From Bradyrhizobium sp. B124 (GTDB lineage: Bacteria > Pseudomonadota > Alphaproteobacteria > Rhizobiales > Xanthobacteraceae), in assembly GCF_038967635.1 (NCBI RefSeq), contig NZ_CP152413.1, forward strand, positions 1,984,001 to 2,048,000: 64,000 bases of DNA. Direction: 5' to 3'. Position numbers and translations under genes: made by a program. The number at the start of each line of letters is the position of its first letter. Within the stretch, counting starts at the first letter, position 1. Of the stretch, positions 16,024-23,351 are shown piece by piece. The notes below the pieces were generated by a model. That model did not search any database. It saw only the letters and a list, made by a program, of their open reading frames with translations, and was not told the origin of the DNA.

Positions 16024-17468
16024 GGCCGGCCTCCGTCCGTCATCTGGCCGTCGGCTGTTGCCGCTTGCGCAGCGTCGGCCTCGGCGAAGCCCTTGATCGC
16101 GGCTTTCAGGTTGCTTTCGGCATCGATCAGGAAGGTCGCCGACGTGACGACCGCATCGCCCTCCGCGATCCCGTCGCGGATTTCGACATAGCCGTCGCCG
16201 CGCCGCCCGAGCTTGACCTCGCGCGGCTCGAACCGGCCGTTGCCCCGGTCGATCAGCACGGTCTGCCGGCTCCCGGTGTCGAGGATGGAGTTTTCCGCCA
16301 CCGTCAGCACCGGCGCCGCGCTGCCAATGTCGATCTCGGCGTCGACATACATGTCCGGCAGCAGCGCGAGATCGGCATTCTGCAATTCGATCCGCACCCG
16401 CGCGGTGCGCGTGTCCTTGTTGACCTGCGGATAGATCACGCTGATCTGGCCCATGAACGCGCGGCCAGGATAGCTGCGGGCCCGTACTGCGACCTTCTGC
16501 CCGACCACGATGTTGCCGAGATCGCGCTCGGCGACATCGACCAGTGCCCACACGACGGAGACGTCGGCGATCCGGAACAGCACGTCGCCGGGCTGGGCAC
16601 GCATGCCCTCGATCGCGGCACGCTGCAACACGATGCCGTCACGCGGCGACAGCCACTGGATCGCGAGCGGCACCGCGTGGCTTTTCTCCATCTCGGCGAT
16701 GATGGACTCGGGAACGTCGAGATTGGTCAACCGCTGCTTGGAGCCGCGTCCGTAGGGCTCGATATTCGCGATCGCTTTCGAGGTCATGGTCGCGACATAT
16801 TCGGCCGCGGCGGACGACACCGCCGGGCTGTAGATCTCCATCAACGGCTGCCCCTTGGTCACCCGGCTGCCGGTCGTGATGTCGGCGACCTTCTGCACGT
16901 AGCTCTCGGCCCGCATCGCGATGACGGAGACGCGCCGTTCGTCGAGCTGGATCGTGCCGGGGGCACGCACGAGCGTGCGGATGCGACGCATCTCCGCCGC
17001 TTCGGATTTGACGCCGGTGCGTTGGATTTTTCCGGGCGACAGCGTGATCGAGCCGTCGTCGCTGTCCTCGCCGTCGTAGACCGCGATGTAGTCCATCCCC
17101 ATTGAATCCTTCTTCGGCACCGGCGAGGTGTCGGGAAGCCCCATTGGATTGCGATAATATTTGACCTTGCGCGCGCCCTTGGCGTCCGCCGGCATCGACA
17201 TTGGCGCGTCCGGCTCGTCGAAGCTGAGATCGGCGCCGGCGGCGACGGGCTGGTAGTTGCGGCCGTCAGACGTCTTCTTCGGCGTCAGCGAGTAGGACGG
17301 CTTGCCGTCCGGATCGCGGAAATAGATCGGCGCGCCGGCTTCCGCCGCTTGCGCAGCAGGAGCAACGAGATTTGCGCCCGGCCACGGCGGCACGCCGCGA
17401 CCGAGATATGCGACGCCTGCCGCTGCAACGATCGCAGCGGCAACGCCTGCCAGAGCGAGCCGGTTCAT
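16020..17468 (-). CDS. cusB: periplasmic adaptor of the metal RND pump (CusB family)
   Basis: A 482-residue membrane-fusion protein with one N-terminal anchor (LALAGVAAAIVAAAGVAYL). It carries the small metal-binding domain typical of CusB proteins (KYYRNPMGLPDTSPVPKKDSMGMDYIAVY split over about 100-135) and a second, degenerate copy before it (IYFRDPDGKPSYSLTPKKTSDGRNY). The hairpin, lipoyl-like and beta-barrel domains follow (VTKGQPLMEIYSP, GQKVAVRARSYPGRAFMGQI). It links CusA to the outer-membrane duct and accepts Cu(I) from CusF. It overlaps both neighbours by 4 bp (ATGA), so fixH-like, cusB and cusA are translationally coupled. Confidence 0.94.
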   Translation of the reverse strand: MNRLALAGVAAAIVAAAGVAYLGRGVPPWPGANLVAPAAQAAEAGAPIYFRDPDGKPSYSLTPKKTSDGRNYQPVAAGADLSFDEPDAPMSMPADAKGARKVKYYRNPMGLPDTSPVPKKDSMGMDYIAVYDGEDSDDGSITLSPGKIQRTGVKSEAAEMRRIRTLVRAPGTIQLDERRVSVIAMRAESYVQKVADITTGSRVTKGQPLMEIYSPAVSSAAAEYVATMTSKAIANIEPYGRGSKQRLTNLDVPESIIAEMEKSHAVPLAIQWLSPRDGIVLQRAAIEGMRAQPGDVLFRIADVSVVWALVDVAERDLGNIVVGQKVAVRARSYPGRAFMGQISVIYPQVNKDTRTARVRIELQNADLALLPDMYVDAEIDIGSAAPVLTVAENSILDTGSRQTVLIDRGNGRFEPREVKLGRRGDGYVEIRDGIAEGDAVVTSATFLIDAESNLKAAIKGFAEADAAQAATADGQMTDGGRP

Positions 17469-17872
17469 TTTCCGGCCGTGACCACGAGCTTGCTTTCGAC
17501 CGTGCCGGTCTCGCCCTGCACCTTCGCGCCGAGCGACAGCTGCCAGCGCCCGGCCATGCCGAAATTCGCCTTGAACCGATAGGTGCCGGGTTCGGTCCCC
17601 GGCATCGGCGTGACCTTGGTGGCCATCTCCTGCATGCCGTCCGGGGCCATGTCGAGCCGCGTCGCGAAGATCACGGCGTCAGGTACGGCCTTGCCGGTCT
17701 TGGTGTTCGTCAGCCGGACGGTGACAACCTTGTCCGGACCGGCCTGAACCGTCTGGTCGACGAGCTGGAATTCGTAGTCCTTGATGTCGGCGAGCGCGAC
17801 AGTGGCGGTGCCAGTCAGCGCGAGGCCGATGAGCGCGGCCGCTACGGCACGCGGCGTATTGAACGACGTCAT
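17465..17872 (-). CDS. FixH/YtkA-like exported protein
   Basis: A 135-residue precursor with signal peptide (LIGLALTGTATVALA|DI) and one immunoglobulin-like domain: DYEFQLVDQTVQAGPDKVVTVRLTN, then ATRLDMAPDGMQEM, then PGTYRFKANFGMAGRWQLSLG. That pattern is the FixH/YtkA family. Such domains occur next to cusBA in many proteobacteria. The conserved Met/Asp stretch (RLDMAPDGM) could bind copper; that is inference. Its stop overlaps the cusB start by 4 bp. Confidence 0.85.
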   Translation of the reverse strand: MTSFNTPRAVAAALIGLALTGTATVALADIKDYEFQLVDQTVQAGPDKVVTVRLTNTKTGKAVPDAVIFATRLDMAPDGMQEMATKVTPMPGTEPGTYRFKANFGMAGRWQLSLGAKVQGETGTVESKLVVTAGK

Positions 17873-17974
17873 TTCGTTTTATTCCTCGATTGGATTTGGT
17901 CTGCCGCTTGCGCGGCACGCGACGTCCACGCGCCCCAAAGGTCGCGCGGCAGCAACCGGCGCTTGCGGCGCCAG

Positions 17975-18334
17975 TCAGACCAAATGTCGAGGAGGATGGT
18001 CGGGAGGCGGACGGACCAGCCCGTCAGCGACCAGATCGTCATGCGGATGCAATTGCAGCTGCGTCGACGGCCGCACCGCGAGGCCGACGGTCGATGGTCC
18101 CTCGTGCAGGACCTTCAACATGCAAATCGCAACCAGCGGACAATCCCGGCAATCATTGCTGTTCTGCTTGTCGGGGCAGCACGGCATATCGGCCGCCATG
18201 TCCGACATGTCCGCCATCTGGCTCATACCGGTCAGCGCAGATCCGGCCGCCGCGGGCGTCGCCAGCGGCGCAATTGTCAGGCCTGCCGTCACGAGGACGG
18301 CGAGCAGCAATCTGAACAATTGGCGAACATTCAT
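17975..18334 (-). CDS. Cys/Met-rich exported protein of the copper island
   Basis: A 119-residue precursor with signal peptide (LFRLLLAVLVTAGLTIAPLATPAAA|GS). A Met-rich stretch follows (MSQMADMSDMAADM), running directly into CCPDKQNSNDCRDCPLVAICM with five cysteines. The tail is HPHDDLVADGLVRPPPDHPP. The Met and Cys clusters suit Cu(I). This composition recurs in small first genes of rhizobial cus clusters; the RPPP ending relates it to the His/Met-rich gene at 12278-12730. It lies 102 bp before the FixH-like gene and 114 bp after the tiny peptide gene, on the same strand. Confidence 0.72.
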   Translation of the reverse strand: MNVRQLFRLLLAVLVTAGLTIAPLATPAAAGSALTGMSQMADMSDMAADMPCCPDKQNSNDCRDCPLVAICMLKVLHEGPSTVGLAVRPSTQLQLHPHDDLVADGLVRPPPDHPPRHLV

Positions 18335-18448
18335 GTCGCCACAGTCTCACAAAGGACGGGCGCTGAAAAGGTCACCCTGTTCACAACTGCACTAGCGGGA
18401 GATTGGGTGGTTAATCGTTCATCCCGGCCTGGCGCCCGCATGCCTCGC

Positions 18449-18571
18449 CTATCGAGACTTCGGGCCGCCGTGATAGCGCCACGGCGTCCGGGCTGCGTCT
18501 TGCGCGGTTGCCGACGCCACCGCAAGCGGCGCGAGGATTGAGAAGGCAAGCAGGCATTTGTTGATCGACAT
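18449..18571 (-). CDS. tiny secreted peptide (40 aa) under a SigF-type promoter
   Basis: A short frame ending in TAG at 18449 encodes a 40-residue precursor, MSINKCLLAFSILAPLAVASATAQ followed by DAARTPWRYHGGPKSR (the join is the predicted signal-peptidase site or close to it). The mature peptide is about 17-19 residues with Trp, Tyr, His and basic residues. I prefer the ATG at 18571 because GGAG lies 6 nt upstream; in-frame ATGs at 18574, 18583 and 18586 would add 1 to 5 residues. A perfect GTAACC-N16-CGAA promoter and a leader hairpin lie upstream. It heads the cus half of the island. No known family; His and Trp/Tyr could bind copper, but that is a guess. Confidence 0.6.
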   Translation of the reverse strand: MSINKCLLAFSILAPLAVASATAQDAARTPWRYHGGPKSR

Positions 18572-18592
18572 CATCGGCTCCATCATTTTCCT

Positions 18593-18614
18593 GAAGCGCA
18601 TTGATTTGCGCTTC
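18593..18614 (-). promoter_or_regulatory. hairpin in the 5' leader of the tiny peptide gene
   Basis: GAAGCGCA and TGCGCTTC form a perfect 8-bp stem around a 6-nt loop between the predicted SigF -10 element (18625-18628) and the first start codons (18586-18571). It would sit at the very 5' end of the mRNA, next to the AGGA before the start, so it could protect the mRNA or control initiation. Confidence 0.45.
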
Positions 18615-18624
18615 TGATCATGAG

Positions 18625-18650
18625 TTCGGAGCCGATGTTTCCCCGGTTAC
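18625..18650 (-). promoter_or_regulatory. SigF-type promoter of the tiny peptide/cus operon
   Basis: On the minus strand GTAACC (18650-18645), exactly 16 bases, then CGAA (18628-18625). This is identical in both boxes and spacing to the element upstream of sigF itself (19929-19904), and to the consensus reported, as I recall, for Caulobacter SigF. The start codon is about 50 nt downstream. Confidence 0.75.
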
Positions 18651-18687
18651 ACGCTCACGCCGACGTGAGAGGTCCGATCACTGCCTT

Positions 18688-19329
18688 TCACCAGCGCAGC
18701 AATCGCGGTCCCAATGCCGCGCCTGCAAGTGTGCACAGCACGATCGTGCCGCCGTACCACAGCGCGACAAAGGGCAACGAGTCATCGGTGCAGTGGAGTG
18801 CATAGGCGACGGCGCTGACGCCACCTGCGACAAGGCCGCCGAATGCCCCCGCCTGCACCAGATTGGTTGGAGCCGCCTTTCTGACTGCCCAGATCACCAC
18901 GGCAAACGGCACGATCGCGATGATCGGAACCGAGATGAGGCATTCGAGCCATTGGTCTCCCATGACCATCCTGTCCCAGTGGGAGCTGGGCGCCTGTCCG
19001 AGGTTGATGGCGGCAAGCAGCATGATCGCCCCGAACGGGAGTGCGGCCAGTCCAAGCGAGATCTTTCGCTCGCCGCCCGGCCGCGCCAGCCGGGTCAGAT
19101 AGACCGACGCCGCGCCGACAGTCGCCAGCGCGAATGCGAGCTTCAAAAAGAGGAAGGTCACGGCACGCGGCGTGGTCAGGTCGGCGCGGACGCCAAGCCC
19201 GGCAAACACGAGGCCAAGCGCGGCAACCAGCGCCAGCCCGAGCGCGATAGCGACGGCCCGGCCGACCGGCCGGCGATCGACCGGCTCGACATTGTTGCTC
19301 AGCGCCGCGATGAGTTCATCGGTCTTCAT
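18688..19329 (-). CDS. nrsF: NrsF-like anti-sigma factor (DUF1109), six-helix membrane protein
   Basis: A 213-residue protein with a short cytosolic N-terminus (MKTDELIAALSNNVEPV) and six hydrophobic helices, the DUF1109/NrsF architecture. NrsF of Caulobacter holds SigF at the membrane and releases it on metal stress. A single conserved Cys pair type is visible: CLISVP in helix 4 and LHCTDDSLPF near residue 185, candidates for the sensing thiols. It overlaps the sigF stop by 4 bp (ATGA at 19326-19329), so sigma factor and anti-sigma are made in a fixed ratio. Confidence 0.88.
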   Translation of the reverse strand: MKTDELIAALSNNVEPVDRRPVGRAVAIALGLALVAALGLVFAGLGVRADLTTPRAVTFLFLKLAFALATVGAASVYLTRLARPGGERKISLGLAALPFGAIMLLAAINLGQAPSSHWDRMVMGDQWLECLISVPIIAIVPFAVVIWAVRKAAPTNLVQAGAFGGLVAGGVSAVAYALHCTDDSLPFVALWYGGTIVLCTLAGAALGPRLLRW

Positions 19330-19883
19330 GGCTTCGTCCTCCCGGCGATCAACGCGGCCAATGCCTTCAGCCCGCGATGAATGCTGACCTTCACACTGGA
19401 TTCCGACATGTCGCACCGCTGCGCCGCTTCTGCGACGCTCAATCCATCGAGCTTTACGGCCGCGATCGCGCACTGCATGTTATCAGGCAATTGCTTGAGC
19501 AATCGCCTGAGGTCGAAGCTGCTCTCGGCGCCGATATGGTCGTCATGGGCTGTGATGTCGTCGGCCTCATCGATCGGCACGTCGGCGCGCGAGGCCCGCG
19601 TGCGACGCAGGAAATCGATCAGCTTGTAGCGCGCGACCGCGTGCACCCAGGGCGTCAGTGGCTGTGCCGGGTCGTAGGTGTGCCGCTGCAGGTGAATTGC
19701 CAACACGGCCTCCTGCACCAGGTCCTCCGCCTCCGCCGCGCCGCGGCCGGTCCTCGCAAGCTTGCTCTTGTAGTAGGCACGCAAATGCCGGCTCAGGCGC
19801 TCGAGCAACGCCCGGTGGGCCGCCGCGTCGCCATCCTGGCTGGCAAGCATCAGTGGCTTGAGCTCGTTTTCCGCGGTCGTCAT
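19326..19883 (-). CDS. sigF: ECF sigma factor of the SigF type
   Basis: A 185-residue ECF sigma factor. Region 2 includes RAYYKSKLARTGRGAAEAEDLVQEAVLAIHLQRHTYD and PWVHAVARYKLIDFLRRTR; region 4 has LPDNMQCAIAAVKLDGLSVAEAAQRCDMSESSVKVSIHRGLKAL with its helix-turn-helix. It pairs with a DUF1109 anti-sigma gene, which defines the SigF/NrsF group that answers metal and redox stress in alphaproteobacteria. The promoter upstream matches its presumed own consensus, implying autoregulation. Located 0.7 kb upstream of the copper genes on the same strand. Confidence 0.92.
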   Translation of the reverse strand: MTTAENELKPLMLASQDGDAAAHRALLERLSRHLRAYYKSKLARTGRGAAEAEDLVQEAVLAIHLQRHTYDPAQPLTPWVHAVARYKLIDFLRRTRASRADVPIDEADDITAHDDHIGAESSFDLRRLLKQLPDNMQCAIAAVKLDGLSVAEAAQRCDMSESSVKVSIHRGLKALAALIAGRTKP

Positions 19884-19903
19884 GCAGCGCTTCTATGGTC
19901 TGG

Positions 19904-19929
19904 TTCGCTGAGGCGACCGGTTTGGTTAC
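19904..19929 (-). promoter_or_regulatory. SigF-type autoregulatory promoter of sigF-nrsF
   Basis: GTAACC (19929-19924), 16 bases, CGAA (19907-19904) on the minus strand, with the sigF ATG 20 nt downstream of the -10 box. The match is exact in both boxes and spacing with 18650-18625. The rest of the 246-bp gap to the next gene shows nothing else. Confidence 0.78.
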
Positions 19930-20130
19930 AGCCCGATCGGCCGGACCACGAATATTTTCGAAGCCGCGACGGGTCGAGCTCAGTTCGCACATCATCCCGA
20001 CAGTTTGCGGCTTCATCCCGGCTGGATGAGCCCGTCTTTGGCGGCCGCCGATCACAATCTTGCCAGATGGGGCCTTGACCTGTGCTATCGCCGAAATGAC
20101 ATGAGGGACTGACCAACGGACCCGCGGCCC

Positions 20131-20349
20131 ATGCAACTCGTCTCGACCCTGACCTGTCCGGCCTGCGGATTCGCCGCGACCGAAACCATGCCGACCGATG
20201 CCTGCCAGTTCTTCTACGACTGCCGCGGCTGCGGCACCCGCCTCAAGCCGCTTGCCGGGGATTGCTGCGTGTTCTGCTCTTACGGGACGGTCCCCTGCCC
20301 TCCGGTGCAGACGCGCGGCGCATGCTGTGGCGGATCAGGGGCAGCCTGA
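20131..20349 (+). CDS. small Cys-rich zinc-ribbon-like protein (GDCCxxCSYG family)
   Basis: A 72-residue cytosolic protein with eleven cysteines: CPAC at 9-12, CRGC near 32, GDCCVFCSYGTVPCPP near 43-58 and ACCGG near the end. The GDCCVFCSYGxxxCPP core defines a small family usually found beside MerR regulators, mercury or copper resistance genes in alphaproteobacteria. No enzyme motif is present; a metal-binding buffer or chaperone role is likely. It is divergent from sigF and stands just outside the SigF-controlled genes. Confidence 0.8.
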   Translation: MQLVSTLTCPACGFAATETMPTDACQFFYDCRGCGTRLKPLAGDCCVFCSYGTVPCPPVQTRGACCGGSGAA

Positions 20350-20482
20350 GCCCCCGCCACCGATTTGCCCGGCGGCGCACGCTCCCGCGGCGAAGATGTT
20401 TCGGTTTGTCGGCTAGGCAAGCCCGGTCTCGCCGGGGCCAGCATGAAGTAAGCCCCGCGGCCGTCGATTCGAATGCGTCGCG

Positions 20483-21391
20483 TTAGTAGGACTGGGCGTA
20501 GGGTGCGGCATCCAACAGCAGCACACCAAAAAGAAGCACCAGATAGAGCATCGAAAACACGAACAAGCGACGAGCAGGCCGCCTCTCCCTGTCGTGGCTT
20601 CGACGCACTTGCCATGCGAGAGAGATCATGATCGCTCCCAGCATCGCCGCGGCCGCGCCATAGATGCCCCCCGCGAATCCCAGTGCATAGGGTAGCAGCG
20701 AGATCAGAGCCAAAAGCACGCTATAGAGAAGAATCTGGCGCTTTGTTTCAGTCTTGCCGGCGACAACCGGCAACATCGGCACCCCGGCGCGGGCATATTC
20801 TCCGGCAAGATTGAGCGACAATGCCCAGAAGTGGGGTGGCGTCCAAAGGAAGATGATCAAGAACAGGATGAGCGGCTCGAGCCCGACGCTTCCGGTGACC
20901 GCGACCCAGCCGATCACCGGAGGGAGTGCGCCAGCGGCACCGCCAATGACGATATTTTGCGGTGTTCGGCGTTTGAGCCACATCGTGTAGACGACGACGT
21001 AGAAGAAAATCGTGAAAGCAAGGAGTGCAGCAGCGGCCATGTTCAGCAAAGTGCCGAGGGCCAGGACGGCGCACGTCCCGAGCATCAATCCGAAAACCAG
21101 TGCTTCCGGGCGCGATACACGGCCGCCGGGGATTGGACGGATGGCGGTCCGCGCCATCACCGCATCGATGTCGGCATCGTACCACATATTGGGCGCACCT
21201 GCGGCGCCAGCTCCCGCAGCTATGCAAGCAAGAGCAACGACGGCGGTGACGGGATCGATGCCCCCTGGTGCGACCATGAGACCGACCAGTGCGGTGAAGA
21301 CGACCAGCGACATGACGCGCGGTTTCGTCAGTGCGACGTAGTCTCCGATGTTGGTATAGCTCCGGCGAAGAATTGAACGATTGATTTGCAC
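20483..21391 (-). CDS. ctaB: protoheme IX farnesyltransferase (heme o synthase)
   Basis: A 302-residue membrane protein of the UbiA prenyltransferase superfamily with about nine helices. The first Asp-rich motif [21 protein letters not shown] is exactly the NxxxDxxxDxxMxRTxxRP signature of CtaB/COX10, and the second region around [12 protein letters not shown] is also present. It farnesylates heme b to heme o for the aa3-type oxidase encoded directly upstream. The start is a GTG at 21391. It is the last gene of the cox operon, about 100 bp after the subunit IV gene. Confidence 0.95.
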   Translation of the reverse strand: MQINRSILRRSYTNIGDYVALTKPRVMSLVVFTALVGLMVAPGGIDPVTAVVALACIAAGAGAAGAPNMWYDADIDAVMARTAIRPIPGGRVSRPEALVFGLMLGTCAVLALGTLLNMAAAALLAFTIFFYVVVYTMWLKRRTPQNIVIGGAAGALPPVIGWVAVTGSVGLEPLILFLIIFLWTPPHFWALSLNLAGEYARAGVPMLPVVAGKTETKRQILLYSVLLALISLLPYALGFAGGIYGAAAAMLGAIMISLAWQVRRSHDRERRPARRLFVFSMLYLVLLFGVLLLDAAPYAQSY

Positions 21392-21491
21392 GAGATTGAT
21401 TCCTCGTCAGTTCGATACTCAAAAGGCCATCGGTTGAAGGCCTTCTTCGCAGAGTCCCAGATGACGTGGCGAGTTCTCAGCCGTCCTGCTT

Positions 21492-21899
21492 CTAGCTCGC
21501 CGGCGCGAAAAACATGACCCGAAGCAGGTGCGTATAGTCGGATTCGAACACCATGATCCCTACAAAAACCAGCACGAGCACCGGCGGCAACAGGATGGCG
21601 TAGGCCAACGCCAACCGCTCCCAGGCCATGTGCATGAACACGGCAACGATCAGGCCGGCCTTCAGCACCATGAACAGCAGGATCAGTGACCAGCGGAGAT
21701 GGCCATGGATGCCGAAGAAGTCGACGAGGTATGAGCAAGTGCTGAGCACGAACAGCCATCCCCAGACCACGAGATAGAGCTTGATCGGATGCTGCTGGCC
21801 CTTGGCGTGCGTGGCTCCTGATGCGACTGCGTCGTGCACATACGCGTGCAGCCCATGTTGCGTTGCCTGCCCTTCCACATGTACCGCTGCGTTTGTCAT
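21492..21899 (-). CDS. cytochrome c oxidase subunit IV family protein
   Basis: A 135-residue protein with a His-rich soluble N-terminus (QHGLHAYVHDAVASGATHAKGQQH) and three membrane helices (KLYLVVWGWLFVLSTCSYLV; WSLILLFMVLKAGLIVAVFMHM; YAILLPPVLVLVFVGIMVFE). This is the CyoD/CoxD-like subunit IV of bacterial oxidases, which stabilises the CuB site during assembly. It lies 9 bp after the subunit III gene. Confidence 0.87.
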   Translation of the reverse strand: MTNAAVHVEGQATQHGLHAYVHDAVASGATHAKGQQHPIKLYLVVWGWLFVLSTCSYLVDFFGIHGHLRWSLILLFMVLKAGLIVAVFMHMAWERLALAYAILLPPVLVLVFVGIMVFESDYTHLLRVMFFAPAS

Positions 21900-21908
21900 G
21901 CGCCAACC

Positions 21909-22631
21909 TCACCAGAGATAGAAAAAGGCAAAGATGAATACCCACACCAGATCGACGAAGTGCCAGTACAGGCCCATGATCTCGACGATCTCGTAATACC
22001 CCCTCCGGCTCGTGAAGAAGCCACGCCGCTCGACGTCGAAGTCTCCCCGCCAAACCTTTCGCGCGACGGCGATCAGGAAGATCACGCCGATGGTCACGTG
22101 GGTGCCGTGGAAGCCGGTGATCATGAAGAAGCATGCACCAAATTGCGGCGCGCCCCATGGATTGCCCCACGGCCGCACGCCCTCCATGATCAGCTTGGTC
22201 CATTCGAAGGCCTGCATTCCGACGAACGTCGCGCCAAATGCCGCGGTGGCCAGCATCAAGGCCGCCGTTTTGAGGCGATCCCGGCGGTAACCGAAGTTGA
22301 CGGCCATCGCCATCGTTCCGCTGCTGCTGATCAGGATGAAAGTCATGATCGCGATCAGGATGAGCGGGATGTGCTTGCCGCCGAGATTGAGCGCGAAGAC
22401 TTCGCTGGGATTGGGCCACGGCACGGTCGTCGACATTCGCGCCGTCATGTACGACAGCAGGAAGCAGCTGAAGATGAAGGTGTCGCTCAGAAGGAAGATC
22501 CACATCATGGCCTTCCCCCAGGACACGTGCTTGAAGGCACGCTGGTCCGAGGCCCAGTCGGCGGCGATGCCGCGCAATCCGGGTATCGTTCCGGGCGACG
22601 TCTGGGGGGGTGCAAGTGTGGTTTCCGTCAT
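21909..22631 (-). CDS. coxP: cytochrome c oxidase subunit III (CoxP-like)
   Basis: A 240-residue, about seven-helix subunit III. WGKAMMWIFLLSDTFIFSCFLLSYMTARM and EWTKLIMEGVRPWGNPWGAPQFGACFFMITGFHGTHVTIGVIFLI contain the conserved GFHGxHVxxG motif. It ends HFVDLVWVFIFAFFYLW. It is the second of two consecutive subunit III-like genes. Bradyrhizobium coxMNOP operons have this same II-I-III-III order, hence the suggested symbol. Confidence 0.9.
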   Translation of the reverse strand: MTETTLAPPQTSPGTIPGLRGIAADWASDQRAFKHVSWGKAMMWIFLLSDTFIFSCFLLSYMTARMSTTVPWPNPSEVFALNLGGKHIPLILIAIMTFILISSSGTMAMAVNFGYRRDRLKTAALMLATAAFGATFVGMQAFEWTKLIMEGVRPWGNPWGAPQFGACFFMITGFHGTHVTIGVIFLIAVARKVWRGDFDVERRGFFTSRRGYYEIVEIMGLYWHFVDLVWVFIFAFFYLW

Positions 22632-22646
22632 CGCTTCCCGCCTTCG

Positions 22647-23351
22647 CTAGGTGAGCAACTGGCGACAGATGTCGACCAAATTGTCGGTCCAGCCCGTCAG
22701 CAGACCGAGCAAGATCAGCCAGACCAACAACAGGAAATGCCAATAGATGGCGCAGAGCTCCACGCTCAGGCGCATCTGCATCATCGGCGCGCCACGCCAC
22801 ACCTTGGCGGTCGTCCTGCCGAGCGCCACCAGACCGCCCATCAGATGCAGTCCGTGCACCGCGGTGATCAGGTAGAAGAAGGAATTGGCCGGATTGGACG
22901 CCACGAAATAGCCGGCGGCCTTCAGCTGCTGCCAGACCAATAGCTGCCCGGCCAGGAAGGTCACGGCGGATGCTCCGCCGATCAGCAGGCCGACGATCAA
23001 GCCGTCAATATCGTCGCGTCGCGCGGCCATGTACGCCCATTGCAGCGCTACACTGCTGATGACCAGGACGCCCGTATTGAACCACAACAGCCTGGGCAGG
23101 GGCAGCTCCCGCCAGTCCACCATGCTGTTGCGCATCGAGTAAGCACTGATCAGGAGCGCGAACAACGAGCCGACGACCGCGAGAAATACGCCCAGTCCGA
23201 TCTTCGCCGTCGGCACAGACGAACCGCGCTCCCCGCGAACATCGACGTCCACTCCTTGTTCGAGCCATGGTTTGGCCGCCAGCCGTTGCTGCGAGAGCCA
23301 CCATCCCGCGATCGCTGCGATTGTAACAGTGAACAGGATGATGGCACTCAC
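22647..23351 (-). CDS. coxO: subunit III-like oxidase protein (CoxO-like)
   Basis: A 234-residue membrane protein related to subunit III but more diverged: LFYLITAVHGLHLMGGLVALG replaces GFHGxHVxxG, and it ends with IYWHFLLLVWLILLGLLTGW. The start is a GTG overlapping the subunit I stop by 4 bp (GTGA), so it is translationally coupled to coxN. The pair coxO/coxP probably forms a split or duplicated subunit III, as described for the coxMNOP operon of Bradyrhizobium. Confidence 0.85.
   Translation of the reverse strand: MSAIILFTVTIAAIAGWWLSQQRLAAKPWLEQGVDVDVRGERGSSVPTAKIGLGVFLAVVGSLFALLISAYSMRNSMVDWRELPLPRLLWFNTGVLVISSVALQWAYMAARRDDIDGLIVGLLIGGASAVTFLAGQLLVWQQLKAAGYFVASNPANSFFYLITAVHGLHLMGGLVALGRTTAKVWRGAPMMQMRLSVELCAIYWHFLLLVWLILLGLLTGWTDNLVDICRQLLT

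Noticed and set aside
13135..16191. A 1018-codon open frame on the plus strand opposite cusA/cusB
   Set aside because: It is antisense to two well-conserved genes, very rich in Arg/His/Asp/Glu with no domain, as expected of mirror frames in GC-rich DNA.
20350..20482. TTCGA-containing stretch considered as a tRNA T-arm
   Set aside because: No matching acceptor or anticodon stems; no tRNA cloverleaf could be built here or at other TTCGA sites.
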